A stretch of 64,000 nt of DNA. It comes from Marsupella aquatica. Lineage: Eukaryota > Marchantiophyta. Below the pieces are notes generated by a model. The model did not search any database and was not told the DNA's origin. It saw only the letters and a program-made list of their open reading frames with translations. Every line of letters begins with the position of its first letter. Position 1 is the first letter of the stretch. The position numbers and the translations under genes were made by a program. The DNA lies in NCBI GenBank assembly GCA_973895155.1, contig OZ316894.1, positions 17,546,001 through 17,610,000 of the forward strand. Direction: 5' to 3'. Positions 44,801 to 55,603 of the stretch are shown piece after piece.

Positions 44801-45787
44801 AGGGAGGAAGACAAAGGGGAAGGGATGTGTCAGCAATGTCCTCAGCACCAGTGGCACTAGCAATCCCAGTACCAGCTACCAACCCCTCCAAGGTACGCCT
44901 TTGTGTCTTAGGCCACATAATTGAATTCCTTCTCATCAGCGGCGTCCAATTGTTGAGTAATGTGAATACCTCTTTGTCAATGTCTTTTGATGTTGCTTTG
45001 GATTGTAGGAAGGGCAACAACGGGAAAAGGCAAGCAAAAGGCGAAAAGGAAACCGAAATTTGGTGGAGCAATCCCTTGCACCTGCCCCAACCCCTATCCC
45101 AACAAATGAACACTCAGCCCCTGTCCCTGTAACAACACCAACACATGCACCTGCCGGTATCCCTGGACCACCACTAGCACATGCCCCTACACCAGGACCA
45201 GCAGAAGCACCAGCCCCTATACCAGTGCCAACACCAGGCCCTGCACCGGCTACGAACTCCTCACAGGTGCAGCAGCAAAATTCCTCTACTTCATTGTGGA
45301 ATGTGAATACCTCTTTGTCCATGTATTCTAATGTCTTTGTGGGTTGTAGGTACCACAAGGAGGAGCTGCTTTGTCCTTAGTACCTGTTCCTATCTCAAGG
45401 AAGAGGAAGGAGGCCTCTAAATCAAGCAAGGGTATGAGCCAGGCATTGCAGGTTGTTCCTCTATTGGCAGTCAACCCCAAAACAAAAGTTGTGTTTTTGC
45501 ACCCCGAAGATGATGACTTAGCAACATCAGAAGTTGAAGACAGAGTGAGAGGCAAGCCAAAGCGAAGTAAAATCGCGACAAGTAGAGGCGGGGGGCAAGG
45601 GAGAGGAAGAGGAGCACAGTCTTCTACTCAACCAACTCCCTTGCATGAAATCCAGCTAGATGATGGTGACAATGTAGACACATTTGGGCCATCACAACTT
45701 TTGCATGATTCCCAAATGACTGCTTCACAAGATACATTCAGGGAGGTTATTGGCCAACTCCCGCACCCTTCCCAGTATGCTGACTGA
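41826..45787 (+). CDS. MULE accessory gene with C2H2-like finger and repeated exons
   Basis: The first long exon (to about 42752) has a possible zinc finger: VCIAG with a following H-x4-H in QTHMDVTH. It then has a very basic segment (LRWRQTKLRKKTMLKKKYG) and a helical region. The next exon (from 42836) is acidic with about five repeats of a HPVHDPIQDPIDHPVQ-type unit. Several small exons then follow, each rich in Pro/Ala and many starting with a Gly-Arg-rich RGRG-like segment: about 43487-43737, 43845-43940, 44047-44118, 44310-44380, 44614-44695, 44803-44892 and 45009-45267. The last exon (about 45350-45787) has nuclear signals SRKRKEASKSSK and KPKRSK and ends QYAD. If translation starts at ATG 41826, an in-frame TGA at 41877 intervenes, so the true start or an upstream intron is unsettled. 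The role may match accessory proteins of Mutator elements, but no homology is recognised. Confidence 0.55.
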
Positions 45788-46666
45788 GCGTGGACACCCT
45801 TCCCGTGTGGTACTAAGCCATTTTTGTGGTAGCTTCAATGGTCTTTAGATGCAATGTAGCTTGAGGTAGCTTCAAATACAATGTAGCTTCATTGGAAGGC
45901 AAGGAGGCCCGTGATACATCTACATTGCAAGGTCACAACTCGACTTGCAACTTGTACTGGAAACATTTATGAATAAAAAGCAAGTTGCATTCACTGTGTT
46001 CTGATGTATAAAAGTTATTCATTCTGCTGGATACTACCTTCAGTTTGCACCTTCAGTTTTGGAAGACATTGTCCACATTGTCGACAGGATATTTCGCTTG
46101 AAGAAGCCATTTGAGCAGGGGTAAATGACCGTGGATGTTGTGGGTTTTGGAAGACATTGTCCATATAGTCTTCGCACCACACTTAGCCATTTTTCCAACG
46201 ACAGGATATTTTGCTTGAAGAAGCCATTTGAGCAGGGGTAAATGGTGGATGTTGTGAGTTTTGGAAGACATTGTCCATATAGTCTTCGCACCACACTTAG
46301 CCATTTTTCCAACGACAGGATATTTTGCTTGAAGAAGCCATTTGAGCAGGGGTAAATGGTGGATGTTGTGAGTTTTGGAAGACATTGTCCATATAGTCTT
46401 CGCACCACACTTAGCCATTTTTCCAACGGCAGGATATTCGATTCTGCTTCAAGAAGAAATTTGAGCGGGGGTACGTAAATGGCCAACACTAGTGGTTTCA
46501 CACAAGATGCACATGACAACTGCAAAATAGTTTCAAAATTTGTAGAACATCTCTAAATTGTTGGAGTACAATGCTGTTGCAGACTTCAATGTCTGCAACT
46601 AAATCAAAATTGCAATTGCTACTTCCTGTGAGCTATTATTTGAACTTGTTACCACTGTGGTGTAAA
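45788..46666. repeat. Intergenic region between convergent MULE genes, with 114-bp repeats
   Basis: A unit containing TTTTGGAAGACATTGTCC and CTTGAAGAAGCCATTTGAGC starts at 46057, 46145, 46259 and 46373. The last three starts are exactly 114 bp apart, and the copies at 46145-46372 are nearly identical. The array lies just past the 3' ends of the convergent accessory and hybrid-binding-domain genes and may overlap their 3' regions. Minus-strand ORFs through it are repeat artefacts. Confidence 0.8.
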
Positions 46667-47398
46667 CTAAGTCAAGAGCTCATTGCTACAAAATACTTCC
46701 CCACAATAGGTGCACCTAAATACTTCATGCCCAGACTCATCTACTCCCAGCAACTCAACATTAACTCTATGACCATCTGCTTTGATAGGAGCCCTCCATT
46801 GTGCACCCATTGCACTAAATTGTCGTTGAAGCCATGCCTCCGCCTCAGAATGGGACCTAAAAGACTTGTGACTAGCTCCACTGAATCCGCTCACCTGACA
46901 TTCTGCCTCCTCCCAAGTACGATATATTCCAGGACTGCGCCCCCTAGCAATGGCATACCATTTCTTCTTTGAGGTAGAGCCTAGATCACAATTGTATGGA
47001 AGAGCAATTGACTTAGAGCGAGAGGACAAAGTCTGTGATTGTAATTTCACCCTTGTGGCAGGCTGAGTTTGCGCAACGTCAACCAATTGTGCTTGTGAGG
47101 CTGACAAAGATGGACCTGCATTAGCACCCTGGCGCCGAGCCAATACAGGTTTTGGTGGGCCAACAACAGCCACTACAGGGGAATCGTGACCCTCTGATTT
47201 TGATGGCACTATACTTTGAGCAAGGGGAGGCAGCCTATCTCGATTCCACACTGAAGACAAACACAAAATCCGTTCCAACATGCGATGGAGGAAGAAGAGT
47301 AGTGCACTCAAACCTGCAAATACGGTCCATATGGCGAACCCCAATGCCCAAAACAACTGAACTACAAAACCAACACTGCATTCGTTGAACTTTGCCAT
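46667..47398 (-). CDS. RNase H1 N-terminal (hybrid-binding) domain protein with a membrane segment
   Basis: The 243-residue product starts at ATG 47398, two codons inside the longest frame. Residues about 8-38 are hydrophobic (FVVQLFWALGFAIWTVFAGL) and could span a membrane. Residues about 144-195 match the RNase H1 N-terminal/viroplasmin fold (Pfam Cauli_VI): KKKWYAIARGRSPGIYRTWE, QVSGFSGASHKSF and SEAEAWL. That domain binds RNA-DNA hybrids or double-stranded RNA. The C-terminus has CTYCGEVFC, a possible zinc site. No RNase H catalytic domain follows. The gene lies inside the MULE, on the transposase strand and downstream of it, and is uninterrupted. A role in transposition is not known. It may be captured host sequence. 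Confidence 0.75.
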   Translation of the reverse strand: MAKFNECSVGFVVQLFWALGFAIWTVFAGLSALLFFLHRMLERILCLSSVWNRDRLPPLAQSIVPSKSEGHDSPVVAVVGPPKPVLARRQGANAGPSLSASQAQLVDVAQTQPATRVKLQSQTLSSRSKSIALPYNCDLGSTSKKKWYAIARGRSPGIYRTWEEAECQVSGFSGASHKSFRSHSEAEAWLQRQFSAMGAQWRAPIKADGHRVNVELLGVDESGHEVFRCTYCGEVFCSNELLT

Positions 47399-47439
47399 TG
47401 CCAAATGGCAATCCTATCCTTGGCGCTCTCGTTGTCGCT

Positions 47440-47560
47440 CTCCTGTCCCTGGTGCTCTTGCTCTCTCTGGCGCTCTCGCTCTCTCTGGCGCTCTCGCTCT
47501 CTCTGGCACTCTCGCTCTCTCTGGCGCTCTCGCTCTCTCTGGCGCTCTCGGGCGCTGCAC
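47440..47560 (+). repeat. 18-bp tandem repeat
   Basis: About six copies of GCGCTCTCGCTCTCTCTG lie head to tail. It is directly upstream of the hybrid-binding-domain ORF (minus strand), so it lies in its likely promoter or leader. Confidence 0.9.
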
Positions 47561-47971
47561 AATCTACTCAGACCCCTCTCTCTGGCGCTGCAGTGCTGTC
47601 CTGTCCGTCCTCTACTACACTGGTCTCCTAAGACCTCCTCCCTTTGTTGTCACTCACGTGGACGACTTCAAAGACTCCGCTTTAGTCCGCTCGCAAAACG
47701 CGCACATTCTCCATGGAACACTCAATGTCGACCAACGGTCCCGCACGCCAATATCATTGCGGAAGTAGATTCAAATTTGAAGACATTATGGTCAATGTCT
47801 TCAATAACAATGAAGGAAGTTAAGAAGACAACATGGTCGCTGTCTTCAAGTGCAAGGATGGAAGATAAACGGAAAGACAACATGAATATGTTGTATTCAT
47901 CAGAGAATAATGGTGGAAAAAAGTGACAAGAGTCTGTTTTGATGCACAACCAAAGTTCAGTAAATAAGTAA

Positions 47972-50900
47972 CTAGTAAGGTTCAGTAATATCAACATGAT
48001 ATTGTGACCCAAATCCCTGACACTCTATTGCAGCCTCATTGGCCAATTCCATGCACCTATCAATGAAAGCTTGTGGCAATTGTTGTTCACTATTTTGGAC
48101 AATGCTCTGGATTGGTCCTGTGCCTGCTGTTGGTGCGGTCGATTCAATACTATATTCAGTCTGCGGTAGTTGGTCTTCCCAAGGAAAGGGTGACACATAT
48201 GGGTGCTCCAAATTGACTGCATCACCATTATCCACCTGCATATGAAGGCAATTTTAAAATTTGTCCCTAGCATGAGACCACACATGCATGAAGCCCACAA
48301 GTAATGATATATACTTGTAAGAAGACTGTTAATGTTGGAATCCTTACTCTTGCTGGATCTATTGGCGTTACACTATGGACTTTATCACAAGATCTTCGGT
48401 TATGTCCAACCTGCCCACACTTACTGCACCTGCACTTCCCAGTGTTAGGCCCCGCTTTCTTTGCCCTCGATTGAACAAGAACAATTGGAAGTCCAACAAT
48501 AGTGTTTGCTGTTGAAAAAGGTTCCACCCTGTTTGGATCATCATCTAGTGGATATCTCAAGAACAGTTGTCCAAGGGAGTCAATCACTGATTCTTCGCCT
48601 TCTCCAAGAGCCCTAGGTGGATGCCTCCCTCCACGACCCTGTTCGATGCGGACCATTCTATGTCTGCCCCTTTTCACAGCAGCCACAGGAGCAACACAAT
48701 TTGGACTTGGCATTAAGTCTGATACAATAAAGCTAGGTAAAACATTGTCATACAAGGCCCTAATTGAAGCAGTCCGCCAACATTTGTGAAAATGAGCAGA
48801 AAAATTTCTGCCTTCCTGGTCATCCCAAGCCATTATATGCTCACATGGCCACACCATCTCTTGCAGCTCCCAACAAGTGCAACATTTCTTTGGTGACAGT
48901 GACACTAGATACTCCTCACTTTGGGATGTAGTTTGAACCTTGGCTGTGGACGCACCATCATCAAACACCTGAGCATATGAAAACTTGGATATAATTACTA
49001 AACTATTCAAATAAAGAATACATTCATACTAGTGTATTTTAATTCAACACCGAGCTATTAAGAAGACATTGATGTTACAGTATATACAGAACACGTAGCT
49101 AGTAATGCATACACAGACCAGGCATGAAGATTACCTGCCATTGACCAAACGTCTTGAGATTCTTGTTGTACCTGAGCAGGGCTGGAATAGTGAGTACTTC
49201 CTGTCTCGTCAACGTAGCTACTTTCCTTTCTTTAAACTTTTGCTGAACATATACCCACATGCGCTCCATCAACTTGCAAGGAGCAAATTCGCGTAAGGGG
49301 AGTAAGCCTGAATTTGCTTGCTCAGCAGGGTTGCTTGTAACCTTTGCCATGCGGGGAAGTGGAAAGGCATGCCTGGCATAAAGTTTTGCATCAAAACTTC
49401 TGATGTAGTCTACAGCATTTGCATTCTCATATGCCTTGACGGACTCTGCCAGTCGCTTCAAACATGCTTCAAATCTGATACAGGTGCACAGGGAAAACAT
49501 TGATGTTAATGTATACAATCATGTCATACACAGAGAAAACATTTGCGTGAGTGATATGTACTTCACATTCTGTATTCGAGGAGAGGTAATATAATTATTG
49601 TATTGAACACTGAGTATGCGGTGTATACATAAGAAGTCAAATGTATGTAGAATCAAAGCAATGAAGGTTTTTGGACTTACTGTCTTTCATCGTTGGCATA
49701 TATGCATCTTGTAAAAATATCTGCTGCTGCCTTGCCATGCCTGTTCTTGACATTAGCTCTCAGGTGGTTTGCACATGCTGCATGTATCTTACCTGGCCAC
49801 ACATAACTCACAGCGGCAAGTAGGCCTTTCTGTCGGTCTGATATGAGTGGCATGTGAGGCAATTCAATGCCGTAGAGTGATCTATCTACCAATTCCAGAA
49901 ACCAGATCCAATTATCTGTGTTCTCAACTGGAGCTACTGCGTAACATAGAATCAATCCTTGGCCATTTCCATCCAAACATGTAGCTAAGAACAGTTGAGT
50001 GGGGTACTTCCTGTTCTTTGCATGACATGCATCAAGAGAGATGAGAGGTTGAATGTAGGTACATGCTTTTCGTGTAGCTGATGGGCAAATGAATGCTCGA
50101 CAGAAAATGTTGGAGTTTTCCATTGGGGACCAGACTGCCACTGCACCAGGATCAATCTCTCTCACCCTGGCAATTAATGTCAGAATCATTTGAAATGTGT
50201 CTTCCTGCCCACCAAGGTGCAGATCCCGTACATAGTCTTTTGCTCGCCACATTTGGTGGTAAGTGCTGTTCTTTTTATAATCCCCTTGAAATCCACAGAG
50301 TAGTTCTTTGACCGGCACCTTCAGATTTCTACACACTCTAGGCGCCAGTGTGTCTCCTAACCACACTGCCTTTTGTGTTGGGCCCCTCCACTTGTGTTTA
50401 GATGCTGGACAATTGTGTTTCAGCTCACACACAGTAATGATATGAGCCCCACTGTGAGCTTGCCTGTGACATCGGACCCTGAATGGGCAGTAGGCTGAAC
50501 AATCAAAACCATCTTCATCGTACTCTGGCGGGGGCCTAAACCTAGAAAACTCCCCGCATACTCCTGTGGTAGATATCTTCCTGACTTTTACCGTGCCAGG
50601 GGCATGTGACCCAGGTAGCCACACACTGCTATGCTGCACTACTGTGCGTGGTTTCTTTGCCATCGTTGTGTTCCTCTGGAGACAGTTTGGATCCAGAGGT
50701 CCAAGGGGTGCACGAACCTCCTATTGCAATCCACACAGAACATATTCATGTTATTGTATATGGAAACACAGAAGACAGTGGTGTCATTGTATACAAAATA
50801 CACACCACAATGGGGATGTTTATATGAAACATAGAAGACACTCATGACGTCGTATACAAAACATTGATGGTAAAATGCAAAGAAGACATTCCGGTTTAGG

Positions 50901-51843
50901 TATACCTGTGGAGCATTTGTGAGAACGATTGCTCCAGACTGGTTTGTTGATCTTGCCATCTGTTGAATAGCAATTTGAAACTCACGGTCTTCCATCTGCA
51001 ATGGCAGCACAAACATACCATGCATCAAAACACAGAGTGACAAGTATTACATTTCTAACCCTTCAAAAAAACCACAATGATATAGGTATGGACTCTTCAA
51101 AAGCTTTACCTCTTCCGCTGTCAATAATGGTTCTGCATAGGCATTGTGTGTCCTTCGTGTCCCCCTTGGTTCGGATGTCATTCCTCTGTCACGGAACCCA
51201 CTATACTCACCGTAACGACTGTTATAGTGCCAATCTAATTCATGTTCATGTTCATCATCCAATTCATGGATATATAGTGAATCTTCATCTTCTGAACTAT
51301 CACTACATTCAAAACTGTCTGGCCCAGGTCTGATGTCACCACTTGACTTCCTTTCATGTCGATGAGCAATCTTACTAAATCGGCAAACCCTTGTTCGAAA
51401 ATTGGGGGAGGTTTTAAGTCTATACACTACTCGGCCATGCATGACAGCCCACGAGTCCAAACATCTATCAAATTCATCAAAATTGTTAAAATGCTCGCCC
51501 AGATGAATGCGAGCCGCCTCTGCTTCCACTGCCAAGAGCATTGTAGAATACATAATGAAGAACGTCTATGGGAGCTCTCCACTTCAACAGTGCAAAACTT
51601 ATGATTCATACGGGAGCAACTTCATACTTAAGCCAAACAAATCCTCCAAATACTAACTTGAAGCACAGTAGATTCACCTTCTTCGGGACTCTTCCCATCC
51701 AGGATTGATTTCAGATTTTTCAGATGTCTTCGTGTTGTTCCCCGCCTTGCTCTTTGTGGTGATTGCCTGTCAGAATCGGGAATGTCCACCTCACAGACAT
51801 CCCCTCGACGCCAAAGATTGATGTCACTTACATCATTTGCCAT
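47972..51843 (-). CDS. MULE transposase, seven exons
   Basis: Exons are proposed at 51843-51658, 51565-51110, 50995-50906, 50720-49681, 49474-49135, 48968-48348 and 48235-47972. All donors are GT, all acceptors AG, and the phases match, giving about 998 residues. Exon 2 has a MuDR-type N-terminal segment (GEHFNNFDEFDRCLDSWAVM) and exon 4 has DCSAYCPFRVRCHRQ. The catalytic DDE core has the first Asp in LISLDACHAKNRKYPTQ (about residue 474), the second in LISDRQKGL (about 539) and Glu in TSNPAEQANSG (about 642). A SWIM zinc finger (CCTCWEL...WPCEHI) and a CCHC knuckle (CRCSKCGQVGHNRRSC) follow. No stop or frame change is seen, so the enzyme may be active. It should bind the terminal repeats and cut the element out. 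The exon 2 start is the least certain site. Confidence 0.92.
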
Positions 51844-52288
51844 CCTGTACTTCAATGTGCATATGAGTACTGTGCAGAGGTTAGTCATGTCCATTTAACG
51901 TAAAGCTCAAAAACATTTACTAAGCCACATGCGAAAGGGCTCTGCAGCCCATGAACTGACGTCATTTCCTGACAGTGTTTGTGCCTTCAATTTACACATT
52001 CTAACATCTGCACAGTAGTACCTTGTTTTCCTCTGCAATCGATGGTGGCAGGTGCGTGCGCCGTGCGCCGTGCGCCTCGTGGAAAGTTGAGTGTACTTGT
52101 TATCGAGCATGGACAAAAGTTGGGATGGGAGGATATTAAAAAATTATGGAGATCAGTTTACAAATAGAATACAATCATGTCAATGTATTCGCATTCGCGT
52201 AACATAACCCTAATGTTGATCGTGGCGGCGTGGATGGGCAAATGCCCGATTTTGAGTTCTAATTACGAGGTCCCGTTGCCTGATTACT
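51844..52288. other. Spacer between transposase start and right TIR
   Basis: No gene is seen. The region is likely to hold the transposase leader, and transcription probably starts here or in the right inverted repeat. Confidence 0.5.
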
Positions 52289-52648
52289 GCGCGCTTGACC
52301 CTAAACCACCCCGACAATGTGCGCCCCGACAATGTGCGCCCTAAACAGAAATTTTGTTGAAGACATAAACCACGAAGTATTCACGCTCATAAGGGACCAT
52401 AGTGCGAGAACGCAAAACCGCGTAGTTGCAGCCCTACTGCAGCGGAGTCTCATGGTCGACTGCGGGAGGCGACCCTGCGTGGTGGCATGGCTCCCAACTG
52501 TGCAGTATGGCCTTTACACGGGGGAAATTGGCTTACACGGGATAAAAGGGTACGGGCCATAATGAGGGGGCTGATTGGGGCAAAAAAGTTTGGAGGGGGC
52601 TGATCAAGTAAAGTTTCTCCTGGAGGGGGTCTATTGAGCATATCCCTC
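52289..52648 (-). repeat. Right terminal inverted repeat of the MULE
   Basis: This is the reverse-complement partner of 39780-40125. It holds a direct duplication of CCCCGACAATGTGCGC that the left arm has once. Confidence 0.93.
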
Positions 52649-52658
52649 GATCTGTCTG

Positions 52659-53185
52659 AAAAGACTTTCCACCAGCAGAATTTGAATCCAGAATCTGGCC
52701 CACCCCACTCGACCCCACTAGAACAGCCTACCATTGCACCAGCATGGGACACACTTTCTGACTTTCAGGATTACTTTGCAACTATATATATAGCATGTTC
52801 ATCTGGGAACATGCTTCATTTTTTGTTTTTTAGTGTAATGCAGATGATCTAATTCGTTTGTGGCATTTACTGTGAAGACATACAGTCTATGATATTGAAA
52901 TGTTGTGCACATAACATACAAGAATAAAAGTACACATATAAAAAAAGTAATAATGAATAGGAAAAGTTTAAGTCTATGGGGCTACGCACATACTGTACAC
53001 CAATAGAGATACTTGTGTACTTACCTTAGGTAATGACACTCAAATTAATTAAAACCATAAATTTAGGACACAAAACCATGAGTAGAACTTAGAGACACAA
53101 GGAGAGCACTTAATTTAGATAATTTCTTCTTCACTAAAGAGAAGAAGGGCTAGAAATTCCCTGACCTTTGTTAAAGGGTGGATGG
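52659..53185. other. AT-rich intergenic DNA
   Basis: No gene is recognised. The sequence next to the MULE continues what lay before the target site at 39769. Confidence 0.4.
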
Positions 53186-53561
53186 GAACTTAAGGCCAGG
53201 ATAGACACAAACGTTTGAGAAAAAGCTCCCATGGACAAACACAACCTGGATGGACACAGAACAAACCTAAGATTGTGCTTATATAACACATTTTTCACTT
53301 GTGCTCCAATGGTGACCTGTAAGGAGCTGTTTGACCGGGAGCAGGAAGTTTTTGGTTGTTTCTTCCCGTAGTCTGTCCAGGCAGGAGCAACGGAGGAGGT
53401 TAAATGTACTTAACATAATGTCTAAATCTTGGTTAGCTTCCGTTCATAAGACACCTGTAATCCATTTTGTGTGTTGTTAAGGATTGGTGTGACAGTGTCA
53501 ACAGGCTATGTCCATCCGGGTTGTCCCTACAAACGTTTGTGTCTATCCCGGCTTTAAGTTT
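53186..53561. mobile_element. Mutator-type MITE, 376 bp
   Basis: The ends are imperfect inverted repeats, GAACTTAAGGCCAGGATAG at the left and the complement of AAACTTAAAGCCGGGATAG at the right, both running into ACACAAACGTTTG. A perfect 10-bp direct repeat GGGTGGATGG flanks the element (53176-53185 and 53562-53571). The TSD length suits the Mutator superfamily. Its termini differ from those of the large MULE, so another transposase probably moved it. Confidence 0.85.
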
Positions 53562-53571
53562 GGGTGGATGG

Positions 53572-55603
53572 TCTTAAATATAGCAAAGATTAAAAAATTT
53601 AGAGGGGTGCCAGAAATAAATTAAAAATCTAAACTATACAAGGGATGCACCTTGGTAAGACACATTAAATTAAAAATACATAAGAAAAAAAGTTTAATAA
53701 AACAAAATACTGGAAAGTGGATTCACCATATAGCAGTTTTCAGGATTGCTTTGCAACTAATATTTATCCTATATTTTTGTCAGGTATAGGTGGGCAACAG
53801 GCAGCTAAGTCACTACGTGTGTGCTTAGTAATGATGATCCACATTAATTAGCCTGGAGACTGCCTGTTTTTAATCGAGACACCCAGTCAATGACATAACA
53901 ATTCATATGGACCATCAAATTTTCCAATTGGGTATGGCAAATTGGACCAACCTGTGCCCCTAAAGTGGTGGACATGCTTAGAAAATCTGGTTTTCGACTT
54001 GTCGACTACTAGAAAAAAAAGTTGTGTACGTCGAAGCAACTCGGGATCGCACCGTACATCCTGGGCGGAAATCCCGTAGCTGGGAAGGTCGGCGGTGGCC
54101 TTCGCTCCCCCTGCCCCATAAGAATTTCTTACATTCTATAGCGGTAGAGTTGTTCGGGATTCGAGGGAGTGGATTGACCTGTTTGGCCGTCCGGCAGCAT
54201 TGTTTCTGCTGAATGAAAATTTTGAGTCAAATGAATGACTTTTCAGTCGATGTGGAAGGGCAGGGCGTTTTCCAACACTGCACTTTGATCAGTCCATCGC
54301 TTACGGTGGAGTCTGCAGCGTTTTGTCACGGGAACCCGCAATATCAAAAGTTGTTGATGCCCATGAAAGTTTCAGCTGGAAGAAGAGCCTGTGAAAGTTC
54401 GGGCAAGTCAATCTCGTTGAGAAAGCATGAATAGCTTGAATTTTCTGATTCTGGCGCATGCGTTGATTGGTTTCGAATTCTCGAGCTACAATCATGTTGC
54501 TGAGAGAGTGAAGTTTAAGGGTTTTGGAACCTCTCTAGTCGTTTCTTAGAGGTATATTCAGAACCTTTCTGCCAGGTCATCGTGCAGGATTCCTATCTGG
54601 AAATGTTCAATCGATGGTAAAGAGCAGGAACGTGTAAACCCTTATGTTCAATTTATAGTTTAGGATGTAGGTGGCCGAGAGCCGGCTTTTCTGTTTTTGA
54701 GCGGGCAAAATTAAATGCATCCAAGAGCATAATACGTTGTGACTTCTACTAATCTCGTGCAGAAAGAGGCACACCAAGTTTTGGCCCGGTCCACCAAAAG
54801 GTCTCTGAGATGCATCACTGAAAAGATAATTTTATACATTTCTGCAATGCACCACTCCAATATTTTCGAGGGTTTCAGTCTAAAGAGGCCCCAATTCACT
54901 TCCACGTGGATCTCGCCGGCGCTGCACCTTTTGACACAATCCATCAGAACTTTAGGGATTCTTCAATTGGACCGGATGACTTTCCTGATCGCTTTACAAG
55001 GTGAAAGAGCCACAAAGACTCAGTAGTCTTCCTTCCGATTACGAGAAAGGGCCGCAAAGACCATAGTAAACAATCGTCAAGTAATTGGGTTTCTCCCTGT
55101 GAACCGTGTTGGCAGAGTCAACCCTCCCTTTGCCCAGCGGAGGTGACAATTCTGTCACATTTGCTTTTGGGTTTAGGGTTTGTTGCTCTTTGCTTGCAAG
55201 AAAGCAGCGATAAGGAACCAGTATTTGAGGAAAGTACCAGCAAGGGAGCAAACTAGTAAAGGCGAACAGAGGGCACGAGCAACTGAGGAAATACGAGACA
55301 GGGAAGCCACTCTCATTCCTTGTTAGGGTTTCTACAAAGAGAGAAAGAGACACCCCGATTGAATCCTAAACCAAGCAAGGTTAACAAGTAGTACACATTA
55401 ACCTTGCTTGCCATTATGTAACCACCAGACCAGATACAATGAGAGTTTTGTGACAACCTTCTGAAACGACATTTTGAAGATGGTATGGATGGAAGTAATT
55501 GATTCAAAGACCAAAACAAATTCAATCTCTGTATTTCTGGTCCTCAGTTAACCCAGTGGCTCAATACCACACAACACAATCGAAGACATGATACGACGAA
55601 GAA
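53572..55603. other. Intergenic DNA upstream of the ABC1 kinase gene
   Basis: No gene is recognised. The last few hundred bases should hold the promoter and leader of the kinase gene. A short GGGTTTAGGGTTT telomere-like patch lies near 55.17 kb, of a kind often seen in plant 5' regions (telo-box). Confidence 0.45.

Larger units (their letters stand above)
39780..52648. mobile_element. Complete Mutator-like element (MULE), 12.87 kb
   Basis: The termini are GAGGGATATGCTCAATAG and its reverse complement. Inverted repeats extend about 346 bp at the left (39780-40125) and 360 bp at the right (52289-52648). A perfect 10-bp direct repeat GATCTGTCTG flanks the element (39770-39779 and 52649-52658), within the usual 9-11 bp of MULEs. 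It carries a seven-exon transposase and a hybrid-binding-domain ORF on the minus strand and an accessory gene on the plus strand. Near-identical arms, an exact TSD and open transposase exons suggest a fairly recent insertion. Confidence 0.95.

Noticed and set aside
46040-46525. 161- and 121-codon minus-strand ORFs with repeated segments
   Set aside because: Both are read through the 114-bp repeats (114 is a multiple of three, so frames stay open). No domain is present.
47362-47926. Overlapping ORFs of Leu/Ser/Arg repeats near 47.4-47.9 kb
   Set aside because: They come from the 18-bp tandem repeat, whose length keeps all frames open.
49021-49050. ACTAGTG word as a right-hand partner for the CACTA terminus at 23104
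   Set aside because: It lies inside a MULE intron, and adjacent bases do not match the expected terminus.
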